NCBI GenBank assembly: GCA_001800975.1
Contig: MGWK01000014.1
Coordinates: forward strand, 1 to 49,191
Direction: 5' to 3'
From: Flavobacteria bacterium RIFCSPLOWO2_12_FULL_35_11
Lineage (GTDB): Bacteria; Bacteroidota; Bacteroidia; Flavobacteriales; Flavobacteriaceae
Length of the DNA: 49,191 nucleotides
In this document: in pieces, positions 16,014-23,846 of the stretch
Layout: each line of letters starts with the position of its first letter
Numbering within the stretch: the first letter of the stretch is position 1
Translations under genes and position numbers: made by a program
The notes under the pieces: model-generated
Seen by the model: only the letters and a program-made list of their open reading frames with translations
Database searches by the model: none
What the model was told of the DNA's origin: nothing

Positions 16014-17047
16014 TTTTTTTCTTTTAAAGCTTTAATATCTTTTTCTAACGCATTTATAGTTGTAACCAATTCAGGTAATTTTTTAAAATAAACATACGAT
16101 TTATTAAAATCCGAATAGCCCATTGCAGGAGATCCTTGTATTATTTCATCATCTTTAACGTTCCTTCCAACGCCCGATTGCGCTTGTATCCTAACATTAT
16201 TTCCAATACTAATATGCCCAACAATGCCTACTTGTCCGCCTATCATGCAATTTTCTCCAATTTTTGTTGATCCTGCTACACCGGTTTGGGCAGCAATAAC
16301 GGTATTTTCACCAATTTCAACGTTGTGCGCTATCTGAATTTGGTTGTCTAATTTTACGCCTTTTCTTATAATTGTTGAGCCTAATGTCGCTCTATCTATC
16401 GTTGTTGCTGCACCAATATCAACGTTATCTTCAATAATAACATTTCCTATTTGAGGTATTTTACTGAAAATTCCTTCCGCACTTGGCGCAAATCCAAATC
16501 CGTCCGAGCCCAAAATTACGCCTGCATGCAACGTGCAATTAGAACCAATAACAGTTTCGGAATAAATTTTACAACCTGCATGAATAATAACATTATTCCC
16601 AATTTTTACGTTATCTCCAATATAAACATTGGGGTAAATTTTTGCATTATCTCCAATTGAAACGTTGTTGCTTATGTAGGAAAATGCACCTAAATATAAA
16701 TTTGTGCCAATATTTGCTGATTCACTAATATAGGATGGTGTTTCAATGCCCGATTTCTCCGACTTTACTTTGGCATAAAACTCTAACAATGTAGAAAAGG
16801 CCTGATAAGCATCTTCAACTTTTATAAGGGTTGTTTCAATCTCCTTTTCAGGCATAAAGTCTTTATTCACAATCACTATGGAAGCTTTTGTTGAATAAAT
16901 ATAAGGTGTGTATTTTGGATTTGACAGAAATGTTAGTGATCCATCTTCTCCTTCTTCTATTTTGGAAAGGCCAAATACTTCGGCATTTTTATTTCCGAAG
17001 ATTTCTCCATCTAAAATTTCTGCTATTTGAATTGCTGTAAATTTCAT
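16010..17047 (-). CDS. lpxD: UDP-3-O-(3-hydroxyacyl)glucosamine N-acyltransferase
   Basis: With the ATG at 17047 the protein has 345 residues (an upstream TTG at 17056 is open but lies inside the -7 box). The N-terminal uridine-binding domain contains [15 protein letters not shown]. The hexapeptide-repeat beta helix carries the catalytic His at 241 ([12 protein letters not shown]) and GSDGFGFAP, and the C-terminus is a short helix ([17 protein letters not shown]). LpxD adds the second 3-hydroxyacyl chain during lipid A synthesis. It heads the block lpxD, lpxC-fabZ, lpxA, efp and lpxD-like. A promoter box ends only 6 bases before the ATG, so the mRNA may be nearly leaderless. Confidence 0.96.
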   Translation of the reverse strand: MKFTAIQIAEILDGEIFGNKNAEVFGLSKIEEGEDGSLTFLSNPKYTPYIYSTKASIVIVNKDFMPEKEIETTLIKVEDAYQAFSTLLEFYAKVKSEKSGIETPSYISESANIGTNLYLGAFSYISNNVSIGDNAKIYPNVYIGDNVKIGNNVIIHAGCKIYSETVIGSNCTLHAGVILGSDGFGFAPSAEGIFSKIPQIGNVIIEDNVDIGAATTIDRATLGSTIIRKGVKLDNQIQIAHNVEIGENTVIAAQTGVAGSTKIGENCMIGGQVGIVGHISIGNNVRIQAQSGVGRNVKDDEIIQGSPAMGYSDFNKSYVYFKKLPELVTTINALEKDIKALKEKK

Positions 17048-17053
17048 GTTATG

Positions 17054-17061
17054 CAAAAGTA
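17054..17061 (-). promoter_or_regulatory. -7 promoter box of lpxD, very close to the start codon
   Basis: TACTTTTG on the minus strand, then CATAAC, then the ATG. If initiation is 4-7 bases past the box, as for other Bacteroidota promoters, the leader would be 0-3 bases. This position also argues against the upstream TTG as the start. Confidence 0.55.
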
Positions 17062-17081
17062 AAAAAAAACTTCAACTCTAC

Positions 17082-18311
17082 CTACTTCTTTGGGTAGCAG
17101 ATGTAGTACTTATAAACCGGATTTGACAATGCCTGAATATTTAAATGGTCAGATGCCTCAGTAACATCTTTTAAACTTCCGTTTTTGTAAATTATTTGGA
17201 TGTTATTTTTTGTTGAATCGTAAGCCTGATTGCAAATTTCTCCGTGATACACGAAATAATCCAGCTCCTCATCACTATATTGTAACTTTTCTTTAACCTG
17301 TTGTTTTATGGTTAACAATTGGTTCTCGGTAAATGGTTCATTTTGAAGTACCACTTTTGGCAACCTTCTGTTGATTAAGCTTTTAGACAATTTTGAAAGT
17401 ATTTTGTCATCGTTGGAAATCCAGTCTTTTATGGCAGCCAAAATATCATAATCATCCAATTTTGAAAATGTTTTTAGATTTTCAGCTGATAAATTATCTG
17501 CATTAATGGATTGTTTTAGAAAAATGGACAATGTTTTTGTTGCAGGCAATTCGATGCCCGATAAAGAAAGTTCTTTTGCTCGTTTTAATATTTTTTCCAA
17601 TAATTTTTCGGCCACAAGCGCTGTTTTATGCAAATAAACCTGCCAATACATAATTCTGCGGGAAACAATAAAACTTTCTACACTGTAAATTCCCTTTTCT
17701 TCCACCACTAAATTGTCATTATTTACATCGAGCATGGTAATTAATCGCTCCGAATTTATAGTGCCTTCAGCAACTCCGGTATAAAAACTGTCTCGTTTTA
17801 AATAATCCAATCGGTCCATATCCAGCTGACTGGAAATAAGCTGGTGCAAAAATTTACGATGATAATTTCCTTTAAATATTTCTATAGCCAATGAAAGTTG
17901 CCCCTTAAACTCATCATTTAAAGCTTCCATAAATAATAAGGAGATATTTTCGTGCGAAATACCTTTTATAAATTGCCCTTCTAAAGCGTGTGAAAATGGG
18001 CCGTGGCCAATATCGTGCAACAAAATTGCGATATAAACCGCGGTTGCTTCTTCTTCGGAAATTTGCACGCCTTTAAATTTTAAAATTCTGACGGCTTTTT
18101 GCATCAAATGCACACTTCCTATGGCGTGGTGAAATCGCGTATGGTGAGCGCCCGGATAAACCAAGTACGACAAACCCATTTGAGAGATTCTTCTTAATCT
18201 TTGAAAATACGGATGTTCAATTAAATTGTAAATTAAAATATTCGGAATCGTAATAAAACCGTAAATTGGGTCGTTTAATATTTTTAGTTTGTTCGTTTTT
18301 TTTTCGCTCAA
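17082..18311 (-). CDS. HD-domain phosphohydrolase (dGTPase-like)
   Basis: The 409-residue protein has the HD metal-site residues of the dNTPase/SAMHD1-like group: HHTRFHHAIG near residue 60, the doublet in LLHDIGHGPFSH (His99, Asp100) and a later Asp in SSQLDMDRLDYLKRDS. Members hydrolyse dNTPs or related nucleotides; the exact substrate is unknown. The start codon is TTG (18309-18311), as there is no in-frame ATG before the conserved NDPIYGFI segment. A -7 box (18338-18345) lies between it and the divergent porX gene 39 bases away. As far as I recall this gene and porX are neighbours in many flavobacteria, which may mean shared control. Confidence 0.9.
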   Translation of the reverse strand: MSEKKTNKLKILNDPIYGFITIPNILIYNLIEHPYFQRLRRISQMGLSYLVYPGAHHTRFHHAIGSVHLMQKAVRILKFKGVQISEEEATAVYIAILLHDIGHGPFSHALEGQFIKGISHENISLLFMEALNDEFKGQLSLAIEIFKGNYHRKFLHQLISSQLDMDRLDYLKRDSFYTGVAEGTINSERLITMLDVNNDNLVVEEKGIYSVESFIVSRRIMYWQVYLHKTALVAEKLLEKILKRAKELSLSGIELPATKTLSIFLKQSINADNLSAENLKTFSKLDDYDILAAIKDWISNDDKILSKLSKSLINRRLPKVVLQNEPFTENQLLTIKQQVKEKLQYSDEELDYFVYHGEICNQAYDSTKNNIQIIYKNGSLKDVTEASDHLNIQALSNPVYKYYICYPKK

Positions 18312-18337
18312 AACAATAATTTTTATAAATGATAATG

Positions 18338-18345
18338 CAAAGATA
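18338..18345 (-). promoter_or_regulatory. -7 promoter box of the HD-domain gene
   Basis: TATCTTTG then CATT on the minus strand, 26 bases before the TTG start at 18311. It lies 5 bases from the porX ATG, so RNA polymerase bound here would cover the porX translation start. Confidence 0.6.
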
Positions 18346-18350
18346 ACAAT

Positions 18351-19898
18351 ATGAGTAATATAAACATTTTATGGGTTGATGATGAAATAGATCTTTTAAA
18401 ACCTCACATTCTATTTTTAGAAAAAAAAGGATATTCAGTTTCCACTTCCAATAATGGTGCCGATGCCATTGATATGTGTGAAGAAAACAATTACGACATT
18501 GTTTTTTTAGACGAACATATGCCTGGTTTAAGCGGATTGGAAACGTTGAGCCAGATAAAAAGCAAACGTCCGAATCTGCCAATTGTTATGATTACCAAGA
18601 GCGAAGAGGAATATATTATGGAGGAAGCCATTGGAAATAAAATTGCAGATTATTTAATTAAGCCTGTAAATCCGAATCAAATATTGCTGAGTTTAAAGAA
18701 GAATTTAGACCATTCTCGTTTGATTTCTGAAAAAACCACCTCAAATTATCAGCAGGAATTCAGAAAAATTGCGATGGATTTGGCAATGGTAAATTCTTAT
18801 GAAGAATGGGTTGAGATTTATCAAAAACTGGTTTATTGGGAATTGGAACTCGAAAATATCAGCGACACAGGGATGATTGAGATCTTGGAAAGCCAAAAAC
18901 AAGAGGCAAATTCGCTGTTTTTTAAATTTATAAAGAAAAATTATAAAGATTGGGTTCATGATGAAGATGCGCCCATTATGTCGAATACGTTGTTCAAAAA
19001 AGTGATCCTTCCTGAAATCAGCACTTCAAATGGAACTTTATTGGTCGTCATCGATAATTTGCGTTATGACCAATTTAAAATTTTAGAAAAAACCATCACT
19101 AAATATTACAAAAAACAGGATGAAATTGCTTTTTACAGCATCTTGCCAACAGCGACACAATATGCCCGAAATGCTATTTTTTCAGGGTTAATGCCTTTGG
19201 AAATGGAACAACAACATCCTGATTATTGGAAAAATGACATAGATGAAGGCGGTAAAAATTTATATGAAGAAGAATTTTTAACGGCACAATTAAAACGACT
19301 TCGACAAAATATCAAATTAGGGTTTTATAAAATAACCAATTTGAAAGCCGGTAAACAATTGGTTGAAAATTTCAATGCCATAAAAGAAAACGATTTAACG
19401 GTAATTGTTTATAATTTTGTGGACATGCTTTCGCATTCAAAAACTGAAATGGAAGTTATTAAAGAATTAGCCAGTGATGACAAGGCTTATAGATCGTTGA
19501 CTAACAGTTGGTTCCTTAATTCACCTTTGTTGGAACTCATTCAAAAAGCCCAAAATTTAGGACTAAAACTGATTATCACTACAGATCATGGCACCATTAA
19601 TTCTAAGGTTCCTTCAAAAGTGGTGGGCGATAAAAACATAAGTTCCAATTTACGTTATAAAACAGGAAGAAGTTTGTCTTTTGAAGAGAAAGACGTCTAT
19701 GCTGTTAAAGAACCTAAAGAACTGTTATTGCCTTCCATTTCAATAAATAGTTCGTTTATTTTCGCCAAAGAAGATCTCTTTTTCGCCTACCCCAATAATT
19801 ACAATCATTTTGTGAATTATTTTAAAAACACCTATCAGCATGGCGGAATTTCTTTGGAGGAAATGATCATTCCTTGTGCTATATTTGTGCCGAAATAA
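18351..19898 (+). CDS. porX: PorX-type response regulator with PglZ (alkaline phosphatase-like) effector domain
   Basis: The 515-residue protein has an N-terminal receiver (about 1-120; acidic pocket WVDDE, phospho-Asp54 in FLDEHMPG, Thr/Lys switch region) and a C-terminal PglZ domain (about 200-510) of the alkaline phosphatase superfamily, with LLVVIDNLRYDQ and the metal-site motif ITTDHGTINSK. PorX works with the sensor PorY and sigma factor SigP to control type IX secretion genes, and its PglZ domain has been linked to phosphodiesterase activity on small nucleotides. Type IX secretion structural genes are not in this window. It is followed at 48 bases by tsaE and ald in the same direction. 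Confidence 0.93.
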   Translation: MSNINILWVDDEIDLLKPHILFLEKKGYSVSTSNNGADAIDMCEENNYDIVFLDEHMPGLSGLETLSQIKSKRPNLPIVMITKSEEEYIMEEAIGNKIADYLIKPVNPNQILLSLKKNLDHSRLISEKTTSNYQQEFRKIAMDLAMVNSYEEWVEIYQKLVYWELELENISDTGMIEILESQKQEANSLFFKFIKKNYKDWVHDEDAPIMSNTLFKKVILPEISTSNGTLLVVIDNLRYDQFKILEKTITKYYKKQDEIAFYSILPTATQYARNAIFSGLMPLEMEQQHPDYWKNDIDEGGKNLYEEEFLTAQLKRLRQNIKLGFYKITNLKAGKQLVENFNAIKENDLTVIVYNFVDMLSHSKTEMEVIKELASDDKAYRSLTNSWFLNSPLLELIQKAQNLGLKLIITTDHGTINSKVPSKVVGDKNISSNLRYKTGRSLSFEEKDVYAVKEPKELLLPSISINSSFIFAKEDLFFAYPNNYNHFVNYFKNTYQHGGISLEEMIIPCAIFVPK

Positions 19899-19946
19899 GT
19901 AAAAAAGGTTAACGGTTAAAGTAAAAAAACAATTAAACAATAATGA

Positions 19947-20363
19947 ATGATTAAAAATTACTCCTTAGAAGAATTACCTAAAATTGCAAATGAAATTATA
20001 AAATCAGCGAAACACAAAGTGTTGCTTTTTTATGGAAAAATGGGCGTTGGTAAAACCACTTTAATTAAGGAAATTGTTAAACAATTAAGGAGCTTGGATA
20101 CAGTAAGCTCCCCTACTTTTTCATTGGTTAATGAATATCATACCACAAATGGCGAAAAAATATATCATTTTGATTTTTATAGGATTAATAATGAAAATGA
20201 AGCTTTAGACATTGGTGTTGAAGAATATTTTTACAGCGGTTGCTGGTGTTTGGCTGAATGGCCAGATAAAGTAGAAAATTTATTACCTTTAAACTCGGTA
20301 ACTATTACAATAACCTCAAGCAGTGATCAATTACGAACTATAGAACTTAGAAATAATGGGTAA
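19947..20363 (+). CDS. tsaE: tRNA N6-threonylcarbamoyladenosine biosynthesis ATPase
   Basis: The 138-residue protein is the normal length for TsaE. It has a Walker A motif (GKMGVGKTT, Lys36), the switch-like SSPTFSLVNEY and the conserved HFDFYRI, followed by LAEWPDKV. TsaE cycles ATP to reset the TsaB-TsaD complex that makes the t6A37 modification on ANN-decoding tRNAs; it acts in the cytoplasm. Its 3' end overlaps ald by 8 bases, so the two are likely translated from one mRNA. The leader contains a TTAAAC-type motif series (19908-19942). Confidence 0.96.
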   Translation: MIKNYSLEELPKIANEIIKSAKHKVLLFYGKMGVGKTTLIKEIVKQLRSLDTVSSPTFSLVNEYHTTNGEKIYHFDFYRINNENEALDIGVEEYFYSGCWCLAEWPDKVENLLPLNSVTITITSSSDQLRTIELRNNG

Positions 20364-21558
20364 AAAAATTTCTTCACCGTTCAGTCAGCAAGAGTTAATT
20401 CCTCAAGCAGAAACTTTAGAGATTACGAAAACGAAAAGTGAACTTGTTATTGGAATTCCAAAAGAAACACATTATCAGGAAAAAAGAGTTTGTTTAACGC
20501 CTGATGCTGTTGCTGCATTAACGGCTCATGGACATAAATTTGTGATTGAAACCGGAGCCGGTGACGGGGCAAACTTTTCGGATAAACAATATTCTGAAGC
20601 CGGTGCGAAAATATCCTACGACATAAAAGAAGCTTTTGGTTGCCACATGATTTTAAAAGTTGAACCGCCTTCTTTAGATGAAATTAAATTAATTAATCCA
20701 CAAAGTATCCTTTTTTCAGCCTTGCAATTAAAAACGCAAACTAAAAAATATTTTGATGCATTGGCTAGCAAACGCATTACCGCCATCGCTTTTGATTTTA
20801 TTAGAGATGATCAAGGCATCTTTTCCATAGTGAAATCACTTAGTGAAATTGCCGGCACGGCTTCTATTTTAATTGCTGCCGAATTAATGAGCAACACCAG
20901 TGAAGGAAAGGGTTTAATACTGGGGAATATAGGCGGTGTTCCGCCAACTGAAGTGGTCATTTTAGGCGCAGGGACCGTCAGTGAATTTGCGGCACGTTCG
21001 GCTATGGGTTTAGGCGCCAGCGTAAAGGTATTTGACAATTCGATCACTAAATTAAGAAGTTTACAACATCGTTTAGGTCACCCTATTTACACGTCAACCA
21101 TACAGCCAAAAACATTGCAAAAAGCATTAATGCGCTGTGATGTTGCCATTGGGGCCGTTAGAGGAAAATCACGTTCTCCAATTTTGGTTACTGAAGAAAT
21201 GGTGATGAAGATGAAAAATGGCGCCATAATAGTTGATGTTAGCATTGATTGCGGCGGCTGTTTTGAAACTTCTGAAATTACGACCCACAAAAAACCCACT
21301 TTTCAAAAACATGGCGTTATTCATTATTGTGTTCCCAATATTCCTTCCAGATATGCAAGAACTGCGTCAGTTTCAATAAGCAATAATTTTACGCCTTATT
21401 TGTTGAGCATCGCTGAGGACGGCGGATTTGAAAATGCTGCCCGTTTTGACAAGAGTTTGCAAAAAGGAATGTACTTTTACCACGGAATTTTAACCAATAA
21501 AACAGTGGCCGACTGGTTTAGTTTGCCGTTTAGAGATATCAATTTATTGTTTTTATAA
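20356..21558 (+). CDS. ald: Alanine dehydrogenase
   Basis: The 400-residue protein has the family signatures: IGIPKETHYQEKRVCLTPDAV in the catalytic domain, and an NAD-binding Rossmann fold with VVILGAGTVSEFAAR at about residue 200. It reversibly oxidises L-alanine to pyruvate and ammonia with NAD. An extra N-terminal stretch of about 30 residues precedes the catalytic domain. It overlaps tsaE and is followed at one base by the DUF4258-like gene. Related transhydrogenase alpha subunits are longer and membrane linked, so alanine dehydrogenase is the better call. Confidence 0.93.
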   Translation: MGKKISSPFSQQELIPQAETLEITKTKSELVIGIPKETHYQEKRVCLTPDAVAALTAHGHKFVIETGAGDGANFSDKQYSEAGAKISYDIKEAFGCHMILKVEPPSLDEIKLINPQSILFSALQLKTQTKKYFDALASKRITAIAFDFIRDDQGIFSIVKSLSEIAGTASILIAAELMSNTSEGKGLILGNIGGVPPTEVVILGAGTVSEFAARSAMGLGASVKVFDNSITKLRSLQHRLGHPIYTSTIQPKTLQKALMRCDVAIGAVRGKSRSPILVTEEMVMKMKNGAIIVDVSIDCGGCFETSEITTHKKPTFQKHGVIHYCVPNIPSRYARTASVSISNNFTPYLLSIAEDGGFENAARFDKSLQKGMYFYHGILTNKTVADWFSLPFRDINLLFL

Positions 21559-21559
21559 T

Positions 21560-21928
21560 ATGACTTTTAAACAACGTTTACCCTATTTCTTAGTAGGCTT
21601 AACCCTGGGAATTATTGCCGTTTTTTTTGTTTTTGATAAAAAAGAAGCCAATTTCGATTATGGCCCGAATGCTCGGGTTTTAAAAAACATCAGCATAAAA
21701 AACCATATTTTTTCTGAAGAATCCCTAGAAATTATAAATTCCAAAAAAGTTGATACCGCTCAAATTTCTAAGATTTTAAAAAATGGAAATGCCGATATTT
21801 GGAACAAAATAAAAACGGATACCTGCATTCAATACAATATAAAAGGACGCAGAGAATTAAAAAACATCACTTTAACGGTAAAAAATTGCGACTCAACCGC
21901 TTTTATTGAAAAAATTACAGTGGAATAG
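21560..21928 (+). CDS. Small membrane-anchored protein, DUF4258-like
   Basis: The 122-residue protein has one N-terminal membrane helix (about 8-25, YFLVGLTLGIIAVFFVF) and a soluble part beginning FDYGPNARVLKNISIKN. From memory, proteins of this type following ald in flavobacteria are labelled DUF4258; I recognise the PNARVLKN and DTAQISKIL pattern but no function is known. It is read through from ald and its 3' end overlaps that of trmH on the other strand by 14 bases. Confidence 0.65.
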   Translation: MTFKQRLPYFLVGLTLGIIAVFFVFDKKEANFDYGPNARVLKNISIKNHIFSEESLEIINSKKVDTAQISKILKNGNADIWNKIKTDTCIQYNIKGRRELKNITLTVKNCDSTAFIEKITVE

Positions 21929-22598
21929 CTATTTTCGAATAATAGTTTTCTTTGATTTTTTTGATGCTTTTGATGGATTTCTCCATCCATTCTTGGTATT
22001 TTATATCTTTTTCAATTTCTGTCAATTGCCACTTCACTTCAGATTTTTTTAATTTTTCGCTCAGGTTTTGAAGAATTATTGCGGCGGCAACAGAAATGTT
22101 CAGGCTTTCGGTAAAACCAACCATCGGAATTTTTAAAAATCCGTCCGCATTGTCCATTACATCTTTTGAAAGTCCGGCCTTCTCTACCCCAAAAAAGAAA
22201 GCTGATTTTTCAGTAATGTCAAAATCTTGCAGCAAACAAGAATCATTGTGCGGAGTTGTTGCAATTATTTTATAACCTTTTGAACGTAAATCAGCAATAC
22301 AGTCCAGTGTGTTATTACTGCCATTTTTTCTGTATACTGAAAAATCCAACCATTTTTGGGCACCTTTGGCAATATGGTTGGAAGCATAAAATTTATATTT
22401 GGTTTCTATGATATGTACATCCTGCACGCCAAAAACATCACAACTTCTCACTACCGCACTGGCATTTTGCGGCATAAAAATATCCTCAATGGCCACCGTG
22501 AAATGCCGAGTACGGTTTTCTAAAACCACTTTGAATAAATTCCTCCTTTTTTCAGATACAAATTGTTCCAAATATTCAATAAATTTATAATCTACCAT
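21915..22598 (-). CDS. trmH: TrmH-family (SpoU) tRNA/rRNA 2'-O-methyltransferase
   Basis: The 227-residue protein carries the SPOUT knot motifs: motif 1 with VVLENRTRHFTVAIEDIFMPQNASAVVRSCD (catalytic Arg in the last part), motif 2 with FFFGVEKAGLSKDV and motif 3 with VGFTESLNISVAAAIIL. The length and the DIFMPQNASA element fit TrmH, which methylates the ribose of G18 in tRNA, rather than RlmB, which has an extra N-terminal domain; the target is inferred. It is divergent from the sirtuin gene, with its -7 box at 22617-22624. Confidence 0.88.
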   Translation of the reverse strand: MVDYKFIEYLEQFVSEKRRNLFKVVLENRTRHFTVAIEDIFMPQNASAVVRSCDVFGVQDVHIIETKYKFYASNHIAKGAQKWLDFSVYRKNGSNNTLDCIADLRSKGYKIIATTPHNDSCLLQDFDITEKSAFFFGVEKAGLSKDVMDNADGFLKIPMVGFTESLNISVAAAIILQNLSEKLKKSEVKWQLTEIEKDIKYQEWMEKSIKSIKKIKENYYSKIAIPL

Positions 22599-22616
22599 CT
22601 AAATTGGGTGTTTTTT

Positions 22617-22624
22617 CAAAGATA
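22617..22624 (-). promoter_or_regulatory. -7 promoter box of trmH
   Basis: TATCTTTG on the minus strand, 18 bases before the trmH ATG. It is only 6 bases from the -7 box of the divergent sirtuin gene, so the two promoters overlap. Confidence 0.65.
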
Positions 22625-22630
22625 AAATTT

Positions 22631-22638
22631 TACTTTTG
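22631..22638 (+). promoter_or_regulatory. -7 promoter box of the sirtuin gene
   Basis: TACTTTTG on the plus strand, 13 bases before the ATG at 22652. A TTG at 22604-22606 lies 24 bases upstream, slightly far for a -33 element. The predicted leader is about 8-10 bases. Confidence 0.6.
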
Positions 22639-22651
22639 AATAAATTACGAT

Positions 22652-23341
22652 ATGAAGAAAATAGTTATTTTAACTGGCGCGGGAATGAGTGCCGAAAGTG
22701 GCATCAATACCTTTAGAGATGCAAATGGATTGTGGGAAGGTCACGACATTATGGAAGTTGCTTCTCCGCTTGGCTGGCAAAAAGACAAGGAAAAGGTGAT
22801 GGATTTTTACAACAAACGCAGGGCACAATTACTTGAGGTTTTTCCAAATGAAGCGCACAAAGCTTTGGTGGCGTTAGAAAAAAAATATCAGGTGACCATT
22901 ATTACCCAAAATGTTGACGATTTGCATGAACGAGCCGGAAGTTCGCAAGTTTTGCATTTACACGGCGAATTGTTAAAAGTTAGAAGCACTAAAAATCCCA
23001 ACTTAATTTATGACTGGAAAAAAGCATTGAATTTGGGTGATCTTTGCAAAGAAAATTCACAGTTGAGACCACATATTGTTTGGTTCGGGGAAAATGTACC
23101 AAAGTTTGACAAAGCGCTGGAAATTACATCGGAAGCGGATATTTTAATTATTGTGGGAACTTCCATGCAGGTTTATCCGGCAGCGCAATTAATCAATTAT
23201 GCAAAACCTGAAATTCCGATTTATTTTATTGATCCAAAACCTTTTATTCAACAAAATCAGTATAAAAATCTAACTGTTTTGGCCGAAAAAGCTTCTGTTG
23301 GGGTTGTTAAGGTTGTTAACCAATTAATTGGTTTATTGTAG
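22652..23341 (+). CDS. cobB: Sirtuin NAD-dependent protein deacylase (SIRT5/CobB type, no zinc cysteines)
   Basis: The 229-residue protein has the NAD-binding motifs GAGMSAESGINTFRD and TQNVDDLHERAG, the catalytic His104 in LHLHGEL and the late GTSMQVYPAA. The Tyr53 and Arg56 pair (FYNKRRAQ) is the signature that lets SIRT5-like enzymes remove succinyl and malonyl groups. The zinc module, which in E. coli CobB uses four Cys, contains only one Cys here (LGDLC), so the structural zinc appears to be lost while the surrounding RPHIVWFGE is kept. It removes acyl groups from lysines and may regulate central metabolism. It has its own promoter and converges on a DUF6495-like gene with a 26-base overlap. 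Confidence 0.93.
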   Translation: MKKIVILTGAGMSAESGINTFRDANGLWEGHDIMEVASPLGWQKDKEKVMDFYNKRRAQLLEVFPNEAHKALVALEKKYQVTIITQNVDDLHERAGSSQVLHLHGELLKVRSTKNPNLIYDWKKALNLGDLCKENSQLRPHIVWFGENVPKFDKALEITSEADILIIVGTSMQVYPAAQLINYAKPEIPIYFIDPKPFIQQNQYKNLTVLAEKASVGVVKVVNQLIGLL

Positions 23342-23786
23342 TAAACAATTCTCCTTTTGAAATTTGGCTTCCCATTTCAATGAGTTCAAACAATTCTTGA
23401 TTGCGTTCTTTTGTATATTTTTTTTCAGCCTTAAAATACTCGAACTGTTCATCTAGCGGATTTTTCAAAAACCACTGAAAGTCATCATTTTTTAAAAAAT
23501 TTTTGTTGCTGTTTTTTAAGTTGATGTAAATTCTAATGATGACATCCGATTCATATTTAAACAAGTTTATATGATTTTCGGAAATATGTTCTAAATATTC
23601 TGTTTTGCTTAAAACATCTTCCCAAACCACATCACTGAAAATCTCCATTTCTTCTTCAGCAATCAATGGTTTTTCTTTTGTTATTTTTTCCCATTCTTTA
23701 GCATCAATTTGTTGCGAGGCCAAAAAAAGTGCAAATTCCTTGTGTAATGCTGAAAATTGTTCTTTCGTTAATTGTCGGTACTTCAT
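23316..23786 (-). CDS. DUF6495-like cytoplasmic protein of unknown function
   Basis: With the ATG at 23786 the protein has 156 residues (a longer reading would run into the preceding terminator). It begins MKYRQLTKEQFSALHKEFALFLASQ and continues with acidic, helix-rich sequence (EEEMEIFSDVVWEDVLSKTEYLEHIS). From memory it resembles the DUF6495 family of flavobacteria, which has no known role. There is no signal peptide or membrane helix. Its 3' end overlaps the sirtuin gene, and a terminator of the TonB receptor gene lies just upstream, so it should have its own promoter; I do not see a clear one. Confidence 0.7.
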   Translation of the reverse strand: MKYRQLTKEQFSALHKEFALFLASQQIDAKEWEKITKEKPLIAEEEMEIFSDVVWEDVLSKTEYLEHISENHINLFKYESDVIIRIYINLKNSNKNFLKNDDFQWFLKNPLDEQFEYFKAEKKYTKERNQELFELIEMGSQISKGELFTTINQLIG

Positions 23787-23800
23787 AAAATATTGGCATA

Positions 23801-23825
23801 AAAAAACCGCCCAATTTGGGCGGTT
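23801..23825 (-). terminator. Intrinsic terminator of the TonB-receptor gene
   Basis: Arms AACCGCCC (23805-23812) and GGGCGGTT (23818-23825) form a GC-rich 8-bp stem with a 5-base loop. On the minus strand a T-run follows (A-run at 23800-23806 on plus). It lies 22 bases beyond the receptor stop codon. Confidence 0.9.
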
Positions 23826-23846
23826 CAAAGATATTAAATTTAAAGT

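Noticed and set aside
18351-19898. PglZ domain as a sign of a BREX phage-defence system
   Set aside because: The domain is fused to a receiver as in PorX, and no BrxA/B/C, PglX or other defence gene is nearby.
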